DNA from: Actinobacteria bacterium HGW-Actinobacteria-1
Lineage (GTDB): Bacteria; Actinomycetota; Coriobacteriia; Anaerosomatales; Anaerosomataceae
Length of the DNA stretch: 64,000 nt
Assembly (NCBI GenBank): GCA_002841355.1
Contig: PHFB01000009.1
Coordinates: 1-64,000, forward strand
Direction: 5' to 3'
Shown in pieces: positions 23,922 to 31,858 of this stretch (position 1 is the stretch's first letter; each line of letters opens with the position of its first letter). The position numbers and the translations under genes were made by a program. The notes under the pieces were generated by a model that worked only from the letters and a program-made list of their open reading frames with translations, did no database searches and was not told the origin of the DNA.

Positions 23922-25190
23922 CTATGCACCCGATGCCCTGTTCTCCATGTATTGTCCAATCCAGCGCGTAAACTGACCAGCTTCATCGTCCGCCGCAGCG
24001 AATCGTCCATCAGGGAGGACGGCACACATACACTTGCGAGTGAGCAAGACGAACCGTCCATCTTGAAGTACCGCAAGTCCGGGCTTCTGCAGTGCGCGCG
24101 AGAAGCTTGCGGGTGAGTATCCGTGCTTCTCAAGGTACGCGGTGAGTTCCGAATCAACAGAGACATCGGTGCCTGCCGCAAGTCGCGAGACGATGGTGAA
24201 TTGAGCCACATCAAGGATGGCAGGCTGCCACTTCTTGGGGACCATCGGCCGATCTGCATCCTTCCGCGACGCGGGAGAGATGCGGTACTCCCACCCGCCT
24301 TTGCACGGACGGGCGTCGATCAGCCTGTGCATTGGCTGCGTTTCGTCATCATCATCAAACACTGATCCAGACATCTTGTCGTCGTACACAAGCCGGGTCC
24401 ATACAACCTCAAGCAACAAACGCAGCGGGTTGCCTGTAGTCGATCCGTACACGGGCCAGTACCCGTCGTCATCGAACGGGGTGCAGAAGGGTGCGCCATT
24501 TGCCTTCGCAAGACTGTGCTCCCCACAGCAAATCAAAGTTGGCAGCTTGTGGATTCCAAGACCCGGGATGACCCCCGATGGCAGCCTCTGCGACTCCAGG
24601 TGCGCGATGAAGGACTTGCGGAGGGCAGACTGGGACTTGAAGCCGTTGTAGCCGAAAATGATACGGGCCGGGTAGTACAGCTCCATGGCCAGTGTGTAGT
24701 ACACCATCTGGAGATTATGCGGCAGGCTCCGCCAGTCATCCACGCTCGGAACCGGCAGTTGCGTGGTTGCTTGATATGCATCCCGAAATAGCGGGCCGTG
24801 CCTATCTCGAGAGGGCTGAATCTCATTTACGGATGCAAGATTCTCGAAGCCACTTCTGAGGTCGCCTGAGTACAGGTTCTTCTTCACCTGAACGACTGCT
24901 ACCACATCATCGATGTGAAAGACCTGCTTGTCGGTATATGGCACCTTGGTGCCGGGGGCCGTTACAACGAGACAGTCAAGCTCATGGCTTAAGGCGCCAG
25001 AGTCATCAGTGATGAAGCCGGCGGAGACTTCGATACCTGACTCTACCGGCAAGGCCCGGTCAAGCAGCTCTTGAGTCAACCCCTCATACATGTCTCCGAT
25101 GGTGGGCCGGTGAGTGATGTTCTGGGCCTGCAGGGCATCGTGCTCTGCCTCTCTCAGGCGCTCAAGAAACTCAGAAACTGTCTTGATCAA
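23922..25190 (-). CDS. DUF6602 domain protein (nuclease-fold, probable defence gene)
   Basis: A 422-aa protein. The N-terminal third matches DUF6602: THRPTIGDMYEGLTQELLDRALP, then SHELDCLVV (D72), then DDVVAVVQVKKNL. The D...(E/Q)xK arrangement is that of a PD-(D/E)XK fold, but the usual glutamate before V-K is glutamine (Q101), so catalysis may be altered. The C-terminal 250 residues are unrecognised. It occupies a whole cassette-like unit: the stop is 8 nt from site C and the start 17 nt from the inverted half-site. Proteins with this domain turn up in defence contexts; the activity here is unproven. Confidence 0.7.
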   Translation of the reverse strand: MIKTVSEFLERLREAEHDALQAQNITHRPTIGDMYEGLTQELLDRALPVESGIEVSAGFITDDSGALSHELDCLVVTAPGTKVPYTDKQVFHIDDVVAVVQVKKNLYSGDLRSGFENLASVNEIQPSRDRHGPLFRDAYQATTQLPVPSVDDWRSLPHNLQMVYYTLAMELYYPARIIFGYNGFKSQSALRKSFIAHLESQRLPSGVIPGLGIHKLPTLICCGEHSLAKANGAPFCTPFDDDGYWPVYGSTTGNPLRLLLEVVWTRLVYDDKMSGSVFDDDDETQPMHRLIDARPCKGGWEYRISPASRKDADRPMVPKKWQPAILDVAQFTIVSRLAAGTDVSVDSELTAYLEKHGYSPASFSRALQKPGLAVLQDGRFVLLTRKCMCAVLPDGRFAAADDEAGQFTRWIGQYMENRASGA

Positions 25191-25206
25191 GCGGAAACCC
25201 CCGTTG

Positions 25207-25216
25207 GTTCTAACCC
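25207..25216. repeat. inverted half-site closing the cassette array (right end)
   Basis: GTTCTAACCC is the exact reverse complement of GGGTTAGAAC at 23905-23914. In integrons, a cassette's first core is complementary to the inverse core of its own attC, so this match marks the other edge of the DUF6602 unit. No full palindrome follows to the right. Either an attachment site is decayed or this was the attI side; no integrase is seen. Confidence 0.55.
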
Positions 25217-25316
25217 TACATCAGCAGACTGTTTGCGCAGCGTACACGGTCAGCGTGTGACCCGAAGTCCCCCTCGAGCCTTTCCATCATATCCCACACT
25301 TCGCGCCACACAAGAA

Positions 25317-25341
25317 GGGCGGGCCCTTCTCGGACCCGCCC
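25317..25341 (-). terminator. terminator after the duplicated gltB end
   Basis: GGGCGGG (25317-25323) pairs with CCCGCCC (25335-25341), with an inner CC/GG pair and a TTCTC loop. It lies downstream, on the minus strand, of the partial GXGXG-gene copy at 25381-25470, so it likely ends transcription of the permease unit. Confidence 0.65.
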
Positions 25342-25380
25342 CTTACGCAGTCTGTGTAAGCGCATAGCACCAGCACCCGC

Positions 25381-25470
25381 GCGCCACCTCACATCGGCGC
25401 GTACATCTTTCTGCACGGCCGGTAGCTGAACGGCGCGAACTTGGTGAACGGCCCCGAGAGCACCTCGCCC
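25381..25470 (-). pseudogene. truncated duplicate of the 3' end of the GXGXG glutamate synthase gene
   Basis: This stretch aligns base by base (roughly 85 % by eye) with 26752-26840, the 3' end of the intact GXGXG subunit gene. Its minus-strand translation ends GPFTKFAPFSYRPCRKMYAPM, against VPFTKLAPFSHRPYGKMYAPM in the intact gene, with the same stop position. Only about the last 25 codons are present, so it is a gene scrap. Together with the intact copy it flanks the permease gene as a direct repeat, evidence of a duplication or insertion event. Confidence 0.8.
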
Positions 25471-25479
25471 CCGCCCCCC

Positions 25480-26637
25480 TCACCCCAACAGCGGCGTCAC
25501 CGCGTTGATGAACAGCCCAATCGCAATGCTCCCAAAGAAGAACGACGCCACGATCCACGGGGTTGCCTTCTTGCCGAAGAGTGGCACCAGGAGCGCGATC
25601 GACGAGAGGCAGATGCCGTTGCCGGCGATGGTGAGCGCGATCGTGTGGCCCATCGGCAGACCCATCTGCACGAGCGGGGCGAGGATGAGCACATCTTCGC
25701 CCGAGCACAGGAAGATGGGCACTCCGGCACCGGCGGCAAGCACGAGGCCGAAGAAGCTCGATGAGAGGTACTTGCCTACGATGTACGGCGGCAGGTACAC
25801 CGTGAACGCCGCGCCCACTAGCATGCCGATGATGATGTACGGTGACAGGTACACCACGAGCATGTACGCCGCATCCCACCACGACTCGGCCTGCGAGAGC
25901 TTCACGCCACCGGAGGAGCATCCCTTGCAGGTGGTGCAGCCCTCCTCGGGCATCTCGGGATCGAGCTGTCCGGTGAAGCGTTCCACGATCACGCCGGTCA
26001 CCATGCCAAGGACGAAGATCGAGACGATGCGCCAGAAGACGTACGTCCAGCCCAGCACACCGCCCGCGAACACGATCACGAACGGATTGAGCACCGGCAC
26101 CACCATCATGAAGGTGATGACGGCCCTCAGCGGTATGCGCTTGGTCATCATGAGGCTGTAGGAGAACGGGACCGCCGCGCAGCTGCAGATGGGCAGGATC
26201 GATGCGAACACGCCGGCGCCAAGCATACTCTTGGGCAGCCAGCGCGAGTCTCGCCGAACGAACCGCTCGATCACGGCGGAGAGCACGCACCCGGCGATGA
26301 AGTACGGGAACGTCTTGAGCGAGTACGACACGAGGATGTGCAGGAACTTCGCGTCGTGGCCGGCCTTCTCGGTGATGGACTTGCCGCAGTAGACGCAGTA
26401 GAGATAGGCAACGGCCGCGAAGATGCTCAGGCCGATGACCCATGCGCGCCTCGCCTTGGCGGATGGCCGCAGGTGGAAGCGGTCGAACCAGCCGTTGCTC
26501 ATCTGCTTGAACCGCGCGCTCTTCCGGCGCAAGGTCCACATCACGATGGTGATCACGTACGCTGCGAGAACGGGAATGCCGATGATACCGAATGTCCTCT
26601 CTACCTGAGCAATTGCTTCTCGCAGATCCACGCGCAT
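25480..26637 (-). CDS. permease, SO_0444-type Cu/Zn efflux transporter (ArsP_1 fold)
   Basis: A 385-aa protein with about ten membrane helices and the permease hallmark ICSCAAVPFSYSLMMTKRIP in the first half and GAGVPIFLCSGEDVLILAP in the second, as in PF03773 (ArsP_1) proteins. A loop in the middle carries CTTCKGCSSGG, a possible soft-metal binding cluster typical of the SO_0444 group. It likely exports a metal such as Cu or Zn, or an arsenical; the substrate is inferred. It lies downstream of the glutamate synthase operon but is flanked by duplicated gltB ends, so it looks like a later insertion. Confidence 0.82.
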   Translation of the reverse strand: MRVDLREAIAQVERTFGIIGIPVLAAYVITIVMWTLRRKSARFKQMSNGWFDRFHLRPSAKARRAWVIGLSIFAAVAYLYCVYCGKSITEKAGHDAKFLHILVSYSLKTFPYFIAGCVLSAVIERFVRRDSRWLPKSMLGAGVFASILPICSCAAVPFSYSLMMTKRIPLRAVITFMMVVPVLNPFVIVFAGGVLGWTYVFWRIVSIFVLGMVTGVIVERFTGQLDPEMPEEGCTTCKGCSSGGVKLSQAESWWDAAYMLVVYLSPYIIIGMLVGAAFTVYLPPYIVGKYLSSSFFGLVLAAGAGVPIFLCSGEDVLILAPLVQMGLPMGHTIALTIAGNGICLSSIALLVPLFGKKATPWIVASFFFGSIAIGLFINAVTPLLG

Positions 26638-26708
26638 TCCCCCGTCTTAAGCGACCCCCGTCACTTCGTGATTTGTTCACGATATCAGAGGGTCGTCAGA
26701 CAACAAGA

Positions 26709-26734
26709 CCCCGCCGCGACGGATCGCAGCGGGG
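26709..26734 (-). terminator. terminator of the glutamate synthase operon
   Basis: CCCCGC (26709-26714) pairs with GCGGGG (26729-26734), with further partial pairing inside. It lies 25 bp beyond the stop of the GXGXG subunit gene. It differs in sequence from the stem-loop after the duplicated copy at 25317. Confidence 0.6.
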
Positions 26735-26758
26735 CCTCGTCAACTGGGTTAGCGCCAC

Positions 26759-27580
26759 CTACATGGGCGCGTACATCTTGCCGTACGGGCGGTGGCTGAA
26801 CGGCGCGAGCTTGGTGAACGGCACCGAGAGTACCTCGGCCAGGTCCATGCCCTGCGCGTCGCAGTAGTCAGCCAGGGTCGGCTTGAGCGCAGCCATGTCT
26901 TCCTCGGTGGCCTCGGTGATGCCAACTTCCTTGCCGCACTGCCAGGACTCGACCGTGCCGCGCAGATAGATGACGCCGCCGTGCATGCCGGCGCCCACGA
27001 ACGAGCCCACCAGCGGCTGCTCGGCGAACTGGGTGTTCATGCCCAGGAGTACCAGGATGCCGCCGGCCATGTACTCGCCGAAGAAGTCGCGCGCGTTGCC
27101 GCCGCACACCATGATCGGGATGAGCGACTCGTACGCCTTCATGTGAATGCCCACGCGGTAGCCCACGTCGCCCTTCACGTACACGGCGCCGCCGCGCATG
27201 CCGTAGCCAAGCACGTCGCCCGCGTCGCCATGCACGATCACCTTGCCGGCGTTCATCGTGTTGCCAACGCCGTCCTGCGCCGCGCCGAAGACTTCGATCG
27301 TGGGGCCGTCCATGAACATCGCCATGTCGTTGCCCGCCGTACCGTGGACCTCGATGGTCACGCCCTTGGCCTTCACGCCGGTGCCGATGTAGCGCTGGCC
27401 GTTCACGTTGTTGAGCACAACGCGCGTCGCACCCTCGGCGATCGCACCGCGAATCGCCTCATTGAGCTGACGGTAGTAGATACCGGTCGCGTCGATGGTG
27501 GCCGTGTCGCCGTCGCGCACAACCGTCGGCGCGACTTTGAGGTAGCCTTCCGTGACTCCTGGAGCCATCTGTCGTGGCAT
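26759..27580 (-). CDS. glutamate synthase GXGXG subunit (GltB domain 3)
   Basis: A 273-aa right-handed beta-helix protein equivalent to the C-terminal domain of GltB. It shows the G-x-x-G-x-x-x-G repeats of the family, e.g. GVTIEVHGTAGNDMAMFMDG, VIVHGDAGDVLGYGMRGG and IPIMVCGGNARDFFGEYMAGG. In the split archaeal-type glutamate synthase, this scaffold subunit joins the amidotransferase and FMN subunits. It is the third gltB-type gene of the operon, 10 bp after the FMN subunit. Its last 25 codons are duplicated at 25381-25470. Confidence 0.92.
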   Translation of the reverse strand: MPRQMAPGVTEGYLKVAPTVVRDGDTATIDATGIYYRQLNEAIRGAIAEGATRVVLNNVNGQRYIGTGVKAKGVTIEVHGTAGNDMAMFMDGPTIEVFGAAQDGVGNTMNAGKVIVHGDAGDVLGYGMRGGAVYVKGDVGYRVGIHMKAYESLIPIMVCGGNARDFFGEYMAGGILVLLGMNTQFAEQPLVGSFVGAGMHGGVIYLRGTVESWQCGKEVGITEATEEDMAALKPTLADYCDAQGMDLAEVLSVPFTKLAPFSHRPYGKMYAPM

Positions 27581-27590
27581 CGTGCCTCCC

Positions 27591-29102
27591 CTACATCCCC
27601 GCCGGCTTGACGCCGAGGACCTTGTTCATCTGCTCGTCCAGGCCAATCGAGCGCAGGCGCTCGCGCGAGCCGCGAAGCGACTCCACCGCGTTCACGCCAA
27701 GCGCGCCGAGGATCTCCTGCAGCTCGTGGCTCCACGCGTGCACGAGGTTGGTGAGCTGCTCGGCACCCCACTCGGGATCGATGCGGCGCGTGAGCTCCGG
27801 CTTCTGCGTGGTGATGCCCCAGCTGCAGCTACCGGTGTGGCAGCTCTGGCAGAGGTGGCAGCCAAGCGCCATAAGCGACGCCGAGCCGATCGCGACAGCG
27901 TCGGCGCCAAGCGCGATCGCCTTGGCGACATCTGCCGAGGAGCGGATCGAGCCTGCGGCGATAACCGACGCCCAGTTGCGGATGCCTTCGTCGCGCAGGC
28001 GCTGGTCCACGGCCGCGATGGCAATCTCGATCGGGATACCGATGTGGTCGCGGATGACCTGCGGCGCCGCGCCGGTGCCGCCCTTGAAGCCGTCGAGGTA
28101 CACGTAGTCGGCACCCGCGCGCACGATACCGCTCGCGATGGCAGCCACGTTGTGCACGGCGGCGATCTTCACGCCAACCGGCTTGTAGCCGCTTGCTTCC
28201 TTGAGCGCGTAGATGAGCTGGCGCAGGTCTTCGATGGAGTAGATGTCGTGGTGCGGCGCCGGGCTGATCGCGTCGGTCCCCTGCGGGATCATGCGCGTGC
28301 CCGAGACTTCCTTGTTGATCTTCTCGCCCGGCAGGTGGCCACCGATGCCCGGCTTGGCGCCCTGGCCGATCTTGATCTCGATTGCAGCACCGCGGTTGAG
28401 GTAATCCGGGTTCACGCCGAAGCGGCCGGATGCCACCTGGACGATGACGTTGTCCTGGTACGGATACAGATCCGCGTGCAGACCGCCTTCGCCGGTGTTC
28501 ATGAACGTCCCCAGGCGCTGCGCGGCCATCGCGAGCGACTTGTGGACGTTCAAGGAGACCGAGCCGTAGCTCATCGGCGAGAACAGGATCGGCGTGTCGA
28601 GCTTGAGGTTGTTCTTCATGCCCTCGCCCTCGGCAAGGCGGAAGCCGCCCTGGCCGTCGGACTCAACGCCAACGCTGTCCGGCTTGTGGCCGATGAACGT
28701 GCGGAGCTCCATCGGCTCGCGGAGCGGGTCGATGGAGGGGTTCGTGACCTGGCACGCATCGAGGACCAGGTGGTCGAAGATGCGCGTATACGGCAGCGGG
28801 TTGCCCATGGAGGTGAGGAGCACGCCGCCCGTCTCGGCCTGACGCCAGACGGCCTTGCGCGCCGCGGGCGACCAGTTGTCGTTGTCGCGGTACGCAAGCT
28901 GGTTCTTCTCGATGGAGATGCAGTGCGCCGGGCAGTACGTCACGCAGCGGTGACAGGCGCGGCACTTCGCGTCGTCCGGGATGGGACGCTCGTTGAAGTT
29001 GTAGACGCCCCAGCCGCACTGCTGCACGCAGCGACCGCACTTGTGGCACTTGTCGTAATCGATCTTGACCTTGAACTCAGGCTGGATGAATGACGTTGGC
29101 AT
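27591..29102 (-). CDS. glutamate synthase FMN/4Fe-4S subunit (GltB domain 2, archaeal type)
   Basis: A 503-aa protein combining an N-terminal ferredoxin-like region with the FMN-dependent glutamate synthase barrel. CHKCGRCVQQC and CRACHRCVTYC, near residues 19-65, bind two 4Fe-4S clusters. The barrel has MSYGSVSLNVHKSLAMAA, GEGGLHADLYPY, GQGAKPGIGGHLPG and KAIALGADAVAIGSA. A cysteine set near residue 425 (CHLCQSCHTGSC) is the 3Fe-4S type cluster of glutamate synthases. It turns 2-oxoglutarate plus ammonia, channelled from the amidotransferase subunit, into glutamate. The fused ferredoxin domain suggests a reduced ferredoxin or HdrBC-type donor instead of a GltD subunit. Confidence 0.94.
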   Translation of the reverse strand: MPTSFIQPEFKVKIDYDKCHKCGRCVQQCGWGVYNFNERPIPDDAKCRACHRCVTYCPAHCISIEKNQLAYRDNDNWSPAARKAVWRQAETGGVLLTSMGNPLPYTRIFDHLVLDACQVTNPSIDPLREPMELRTFIGHKPDSVGVESDGQGGFRLAEGEGMKNNLKLDTPILFSPMSYGSVSLNVHKSLAMAAQRLGTFMNTGEGGLHADLYPYQDNVIVQVASGRFGVNPDYLNRGAAIEIKIGQGAKPGIGGHLPGEKINKEVSGTRMIPQGTDAISPAPHHDIYSIEDLRQLIYALKEASGYKPVGVKIAAVHNVAAIASGIVRAGADYVYLDGFKGGTGAAPQVIRDHIGIPIEIAIAAVDQRLRDEGIRNWASVIAAGSIRSSADVAKAIALGADAVAIGSASLMALGCHLCQSCHTGSCSWGITTQKPELTRRIDPEWGAEQLTNLVHAWSHELQEILGALGVNAVESLRGSRERLRSIGLDEQMNKVLGVKPAGM

Positions 29103-29103
29103 C

Positions 29104-30309
29104 TTACGCGTTCACCTCCACGGTGTCGCAGGAGACTTCGGTACCGGTGACCGCGCAGGAGATGTCCGAGGGCGACAGGTGCAAGTCGCCGTGGATCGGC
29201 CACTCCATGCCCTGCACACGGGCGACGGTGGGCTCGCCGGCCTTCGGCATCCAGATGGAGTCCGGCTCGGGGATAACGGCGCGGATCGCGCTCTCTTCCG
29301 AGGCGACCATCAGGATCGAGCCCTTGCGCGCCGCGACCAGCGGACGCAGCTTGATGCGGTCGTTCAGGGCAACCATGCCGCCGTTGAAGCCGAGCACGAT
29401 CGCGAACGGGCCGTTGAGCATGCCGGGTCCGTACACCGCACGCAGCGAGCGCATGACGGCCTGCTCGGCCTCGGGCATGCGGTCGATCTCGTCCCACAGC
29501 GGCGAGGCAAGCGCCTTGCACGCGAGCTCCATCGGGAGCTTGTGGCGGCGAAGCATGAGGTCGAAGAGGTACGCGGCGACCTCGGTGTCGGTCCCCAGCG
29601 TGCACTTGTAGCCGAACTGCTCCAGATAGCGGCTGTTGATGCCGTAGCTGGAGATCTCGCCGTTGTGCACGATCGTCCAGTCCAGCAGCGCGAACGGGTG
29701 CGCGCCGCCCCACCAGCCCGGGGTGTTCGTCGGGAAGCGGTTGTGACCGGTCCACGTGTGGCCTTCGTACTCTTCCAGGCGGAAGTAGTGGCCGATCTCC
29801 TCGGGATAGCCAACGCCCTTGAAGACGCCCATGTTCTTGCCCGAGGAGGCCACGAACGCGCCGTCAACCGACGAGTTGATCTGCATGACGGCCTTCACCA
29901 CGTAGTCCTCGGCGGAAAGCTCCGACTCTTCGAGCTTGTTGGGATACGGGTTGAGGAAGTAGCGCCACAGAAGCGGCGCGTCGGCGATGCCCTTGACCGG
30001 ACGGGTCGGCATCGGCTCGGCCAGGTCGACCAGGAAGTACTGGTCGAAGAGCGCCTCGGCCTCTTCTTTGGCCTGGATGTCGTGGTACATCATGTGGAAC
30101 GCGAAGTGATCCGGGAACTCGGGGTAGATGCCGTAACCGGCGAATCCACCGCCCAGGCCGTTGCCACGGTCGTGCTGGACGGCCATCGCAAGGATGGCGT
30201 CCTCGCCGCTCATAAGCTTTCCGCTCTCATCGCAGATGCCCATGAGACCGCAGCCGCCGTGGATCTTGTACGACGCCTCTTCGGCGTAGCGCGGGCGCGC
30301 CGTGGTCAT
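29104..30309 (-). CDS. glutamate synthase glutaminase subunit (GltB domain 1)
   Basis: A 401-aa class II glutamine amidotransferase. The nucleophile is Cys20 in HGGCGLMGI, after a 19-residue propeptide that must be cleaved to free the N-terminal cysteine. Downstream blocks are FPTNTPGWWGGAHPF, SSYGINSRYL and DTEVAAYLFD. It supplies ammonia from glutamine to the FMN subunit. The start MTTARPRY at 30309 is chosen because the longer frame overlaps the upstream gene. It begins 2 bp after the hdrBC-like stop and is followed with 1 bp spacing by the FMN subunit, so it forms a tight operon. Confidence 0.93.
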   Translation of the reverse strand: MTTARPRYAEEASYKIHGGCGLMGICDESGKLMSGEDAILAMAVQHDRGNGLGGGFAGYGIYPEFPDHFAFHMMYHDIQAKEEAEALFDQYFLVDLAEPMPTRPVKGIADAPLLWRYFLNPYPNKLEESELSAEDYVVKAVMQINSSVDGAFVASSGKNMGVFKGVGYPEEIGHYFRLEEYEGHTWTGHNRFPTNTPGWWGGAHPFALLDWTIVHNGEISSYGINSRYLEQFGYKCTLGTDTEVAAYLFDLMLRRHKLPMELACKALASPLWDEIDRMPEAEQAVMRSLRAVYGPGMLNGPFAIVLGFNGGMVALNDRIKLRPLVAARKGSILMVASEESAIRAVIPEPDSIWMPKAGEPTVARVQGMEWPIHGDLHLSPSDISCAVTGTEVSCDTVEVNA

Positions 30310-30310
30310 G

Positions 30311-31645
30311 CTACTCAACTCCCTCGTCGTTATCAGCAAGCAGGCGCGAGAGCGCCTCGCCACCCGATGCGGGCAGCGGTGATAGTCCAAGCTTCTTGCG
30401 GGTGGACTCTCTCGGCGCACCGAGCATGCCCGTCTTGCGGAAGGTGTCATACGCCGAGCCGACCTGCTCCGGCGCGGTGCCGGCCTCAACGGCGAGCTCC
30501 TTGAGCTTGCGGAACGCGTCGGCCATGCCGATGCGGCTGGGGCAGAGCTCCTGGCACGTGTAGCACTCCAGGCACTTCCAGACCTGCGGGTCGGCGAGCA
30601 CTTCGTCGATCTCGCCCTTGAGCAGGCGCTCGATGATCTCGGTGGGCTGGTAGTTGGTGTCGACCTTGCACACCGGGCAGTCGTCCTTGCACGCCTGGCA
30701 GTTCACGCACTTGGAGAGGAGCGACACGTCGAAGAGCGTGGCAAGCCGCGCCTTATCGGCCTGGCGGTCGTCCCACTTCTCCAGGAACGGATCGACCGAC
30801 ACGCGGTGCATGTCCAGGCCGATCTCGTCCGGCGCATGTCCCATCCCCAGCGCGATCAGCTCCGAGAGGTACAGCACCGGAACGTTCACGTCCTCCTTGG
30901 CGCGCTGGAGTGCGGCCTGATTGAGGTCGAACTGCTGGAAGCAGCTGGGGCAGACCACCACAAGCGCGTCGACGTCGTTCTTCATGAGGTCCATGAGCTT
31001 GCGACGCGCGAATGCGAGCGAACCCTCGCGCTCGCCCACGCGGTCGAGCGCGTTGCCGCAGCACTGCATCTTGGTGGTGTAATCCACGACCGTGGCGCCA
31101 AGGCCGGCGATGAGCGCCTCGACCTTGGTCGGGTTGAGCGGGTCGTCCCAGCGCACGGCCGGGCTCGGGCGCAGCAGGTGGCAGCCGTAGTGCACGGCGA
31201 TGCGCATGCCCCAGAACGGCTTCTTGAGCTTGGAGGCGATGAGTCCCGCACCCATATCTTCCGAGAGCCACTCGGCGAAGTGCGTGACCTGCACACGGCC
31301 GTCGTAGTGGAGATCCTGGGCGGCGAGCTTCTCGTTGATCGCGTCTTTCAGGCGCCAGTCGGTGGTGAGGTGGCTCTGCGCCTCCTTGAAGGTGGAGTAG
31401 CAGCCGTTGCACGGCGTCACCACGCCAAGACCCGCCTTCTCGACAAGCGCGAGGTTGCGCGCCGCGGTCGAGTAGAACGCATTCTCGTCGTTGGCCTTAA
31501 CGAGCACACCCTCGGGGCAGCACGTGTGGCCCTCGAGTTCATGCACGGTCGCGCCCAGGTCATCGAAGACAAGCCGAGTGGCCTTCTCGATGAACGGGAA
31601 CCGCGCGGGGATGGTGCATCCCCAGAAGACTGCGAATTCCTTCAT
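30311..31645 (-). CDS. HdrBC-like fusion protein (CCG domains plus 4Fe-4S ferredoxin domain)
   Basis: A 444-aa protein that fuses an HdrB-type N-terminus to an HdrC-type C-terminus. The N-terminal part starts EFAVFWGCTIPARFPFIEKA and has cysteine-rich HTCCPEGVL and MQCCGNALDRVG (CCG-type motifs for non-cubane Fe-S clusters). The C-terminal part has CVNCQACKDDCPVC and CLECYTCQELCP, giving two 4Fe-4S clusters. HdrBC proteins carry electrons to and from disulfides or ferredoxins. As the first gene of the glutamate synthase operon, it is plausibly the electron donor module. The start at MKEF is chosen over an upstream ATG because of the AGGTG ribosome site. Confidence 0.85.
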   Translation of the reverse strand: MKEFAVFWGCTIPARFPFIEKATRLVFDDLGATVHELEGHTCCPEGVLVKANDENAFYSTAARNLALVEKAGLGVVTPCNGCYSTFKEAQSHLTTDWRLKDAINEKLAAQDLHYDGRVQVTHFAEWLSEDMGAGLIASKLKKPFWGMRIAVHYGCHLLRPSPAVRWDDPLNPTKVEALIAGLGATVVDYTTKMQCCGNALDRVGEREGSLAFARRKLMDLMKNDVDALVVVCPSCFQQFDLNQAALQRAKEDVNVPVLYLSELIALGMGHAPDEIGLDMHRVSVDPFLEKWDDRQADKARLATLFDVSLLSKCVNCQACKDDCPVCKVDTNYQPTEIIERLLKGEIDEVLADPQVWKCLECYTCQELCPSRIGMADAFRKLKELAVEAGTAPEQVGSAYDTFRKTGMLGAPRESTRKKLGLSPLPASGGEALSRLLADNDEGVE

Positions 31646-31767
31646 GCGCACCTGCCGATCGTCATCGGTCCCTGACAAAACCAAAACGCCCACCACCGGC
31701 CTCTTGGCCGAGGTGAGCGCCATTGCTCACGAAAACTATGACAGCACGCCGTTGTGCTGGTTCGGGG

Positions 31768-31809
31768 AGTATAGCACGCGTCGTGCCGAGCGCGAAACCC
31801 TGCGGAAAC
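31768..31809 (-). promoter_or_regulatory. promoter and GlnR-box-like site of the hdrBC-gltB operon
   Basis: Minus-strand TATACT (31773-31768) is a good -10, about 123 bp upstream of the hdrBC start. Just upstream, at the -35 position, plus-strand GAAAC at 31794-31798 and GAAAC at 31805-31809 lie exactly 11 bp apart, the same pairing seen upstream of glnA. This suggests control by the GlnR-like protein. The -35 itself is weak, consistent with an activated promoter. Confidence 0.5.
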
Positions 31810-31858
31810 ACGGATTTCAGGCGACGGTGGGGTGGGAACGCCGGTTGTACACCGTTTC

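Larger units (their letters stand above)
18636..25214 (-). mobile_element. integron-like gene-cassette array (attC cluster without an integrase)
   Basis: Four gene blocks are separated by three palindromic attC-like sites (19049-19144, 21880-21940, 23828-23913), with a further half-site at 18636-18642 and an inverted half-site at 25207-25216. All three sites share one architecture on the plus strand: A(A/G)C, GTNTTT, 6-nt arm, variable palindrome, complementary 6-nt arm, GG, GTTAG. Minus-strand genes fit compactly: the stops of three blocks lie 0-22 nt from a core, and two blocks start about 18-20 nt after one. The CBASS block runs the other way. No tyrosine integrase lies in the window, so it would be a CALIN-type cluster. 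Array orientation is inferred mainly from gene packing. Confidence 0.65.

Noticed and set aside
25217-25480. Full fifth attC site or attI next to the right half-site
   Set aside because: A weak hairpin (ACACG/CGTGT) and a GTTTGCGC stretch resemble site A, but no GTTAG core or complementary arm follows. Only the half-site is reported.
18500-25500. Integron integrase gene
   Set aside because: Every sizeable frame in and around the array was examined; none has tyrosine-recombinase motifs. The array is therefore described as integrase-less within this window.
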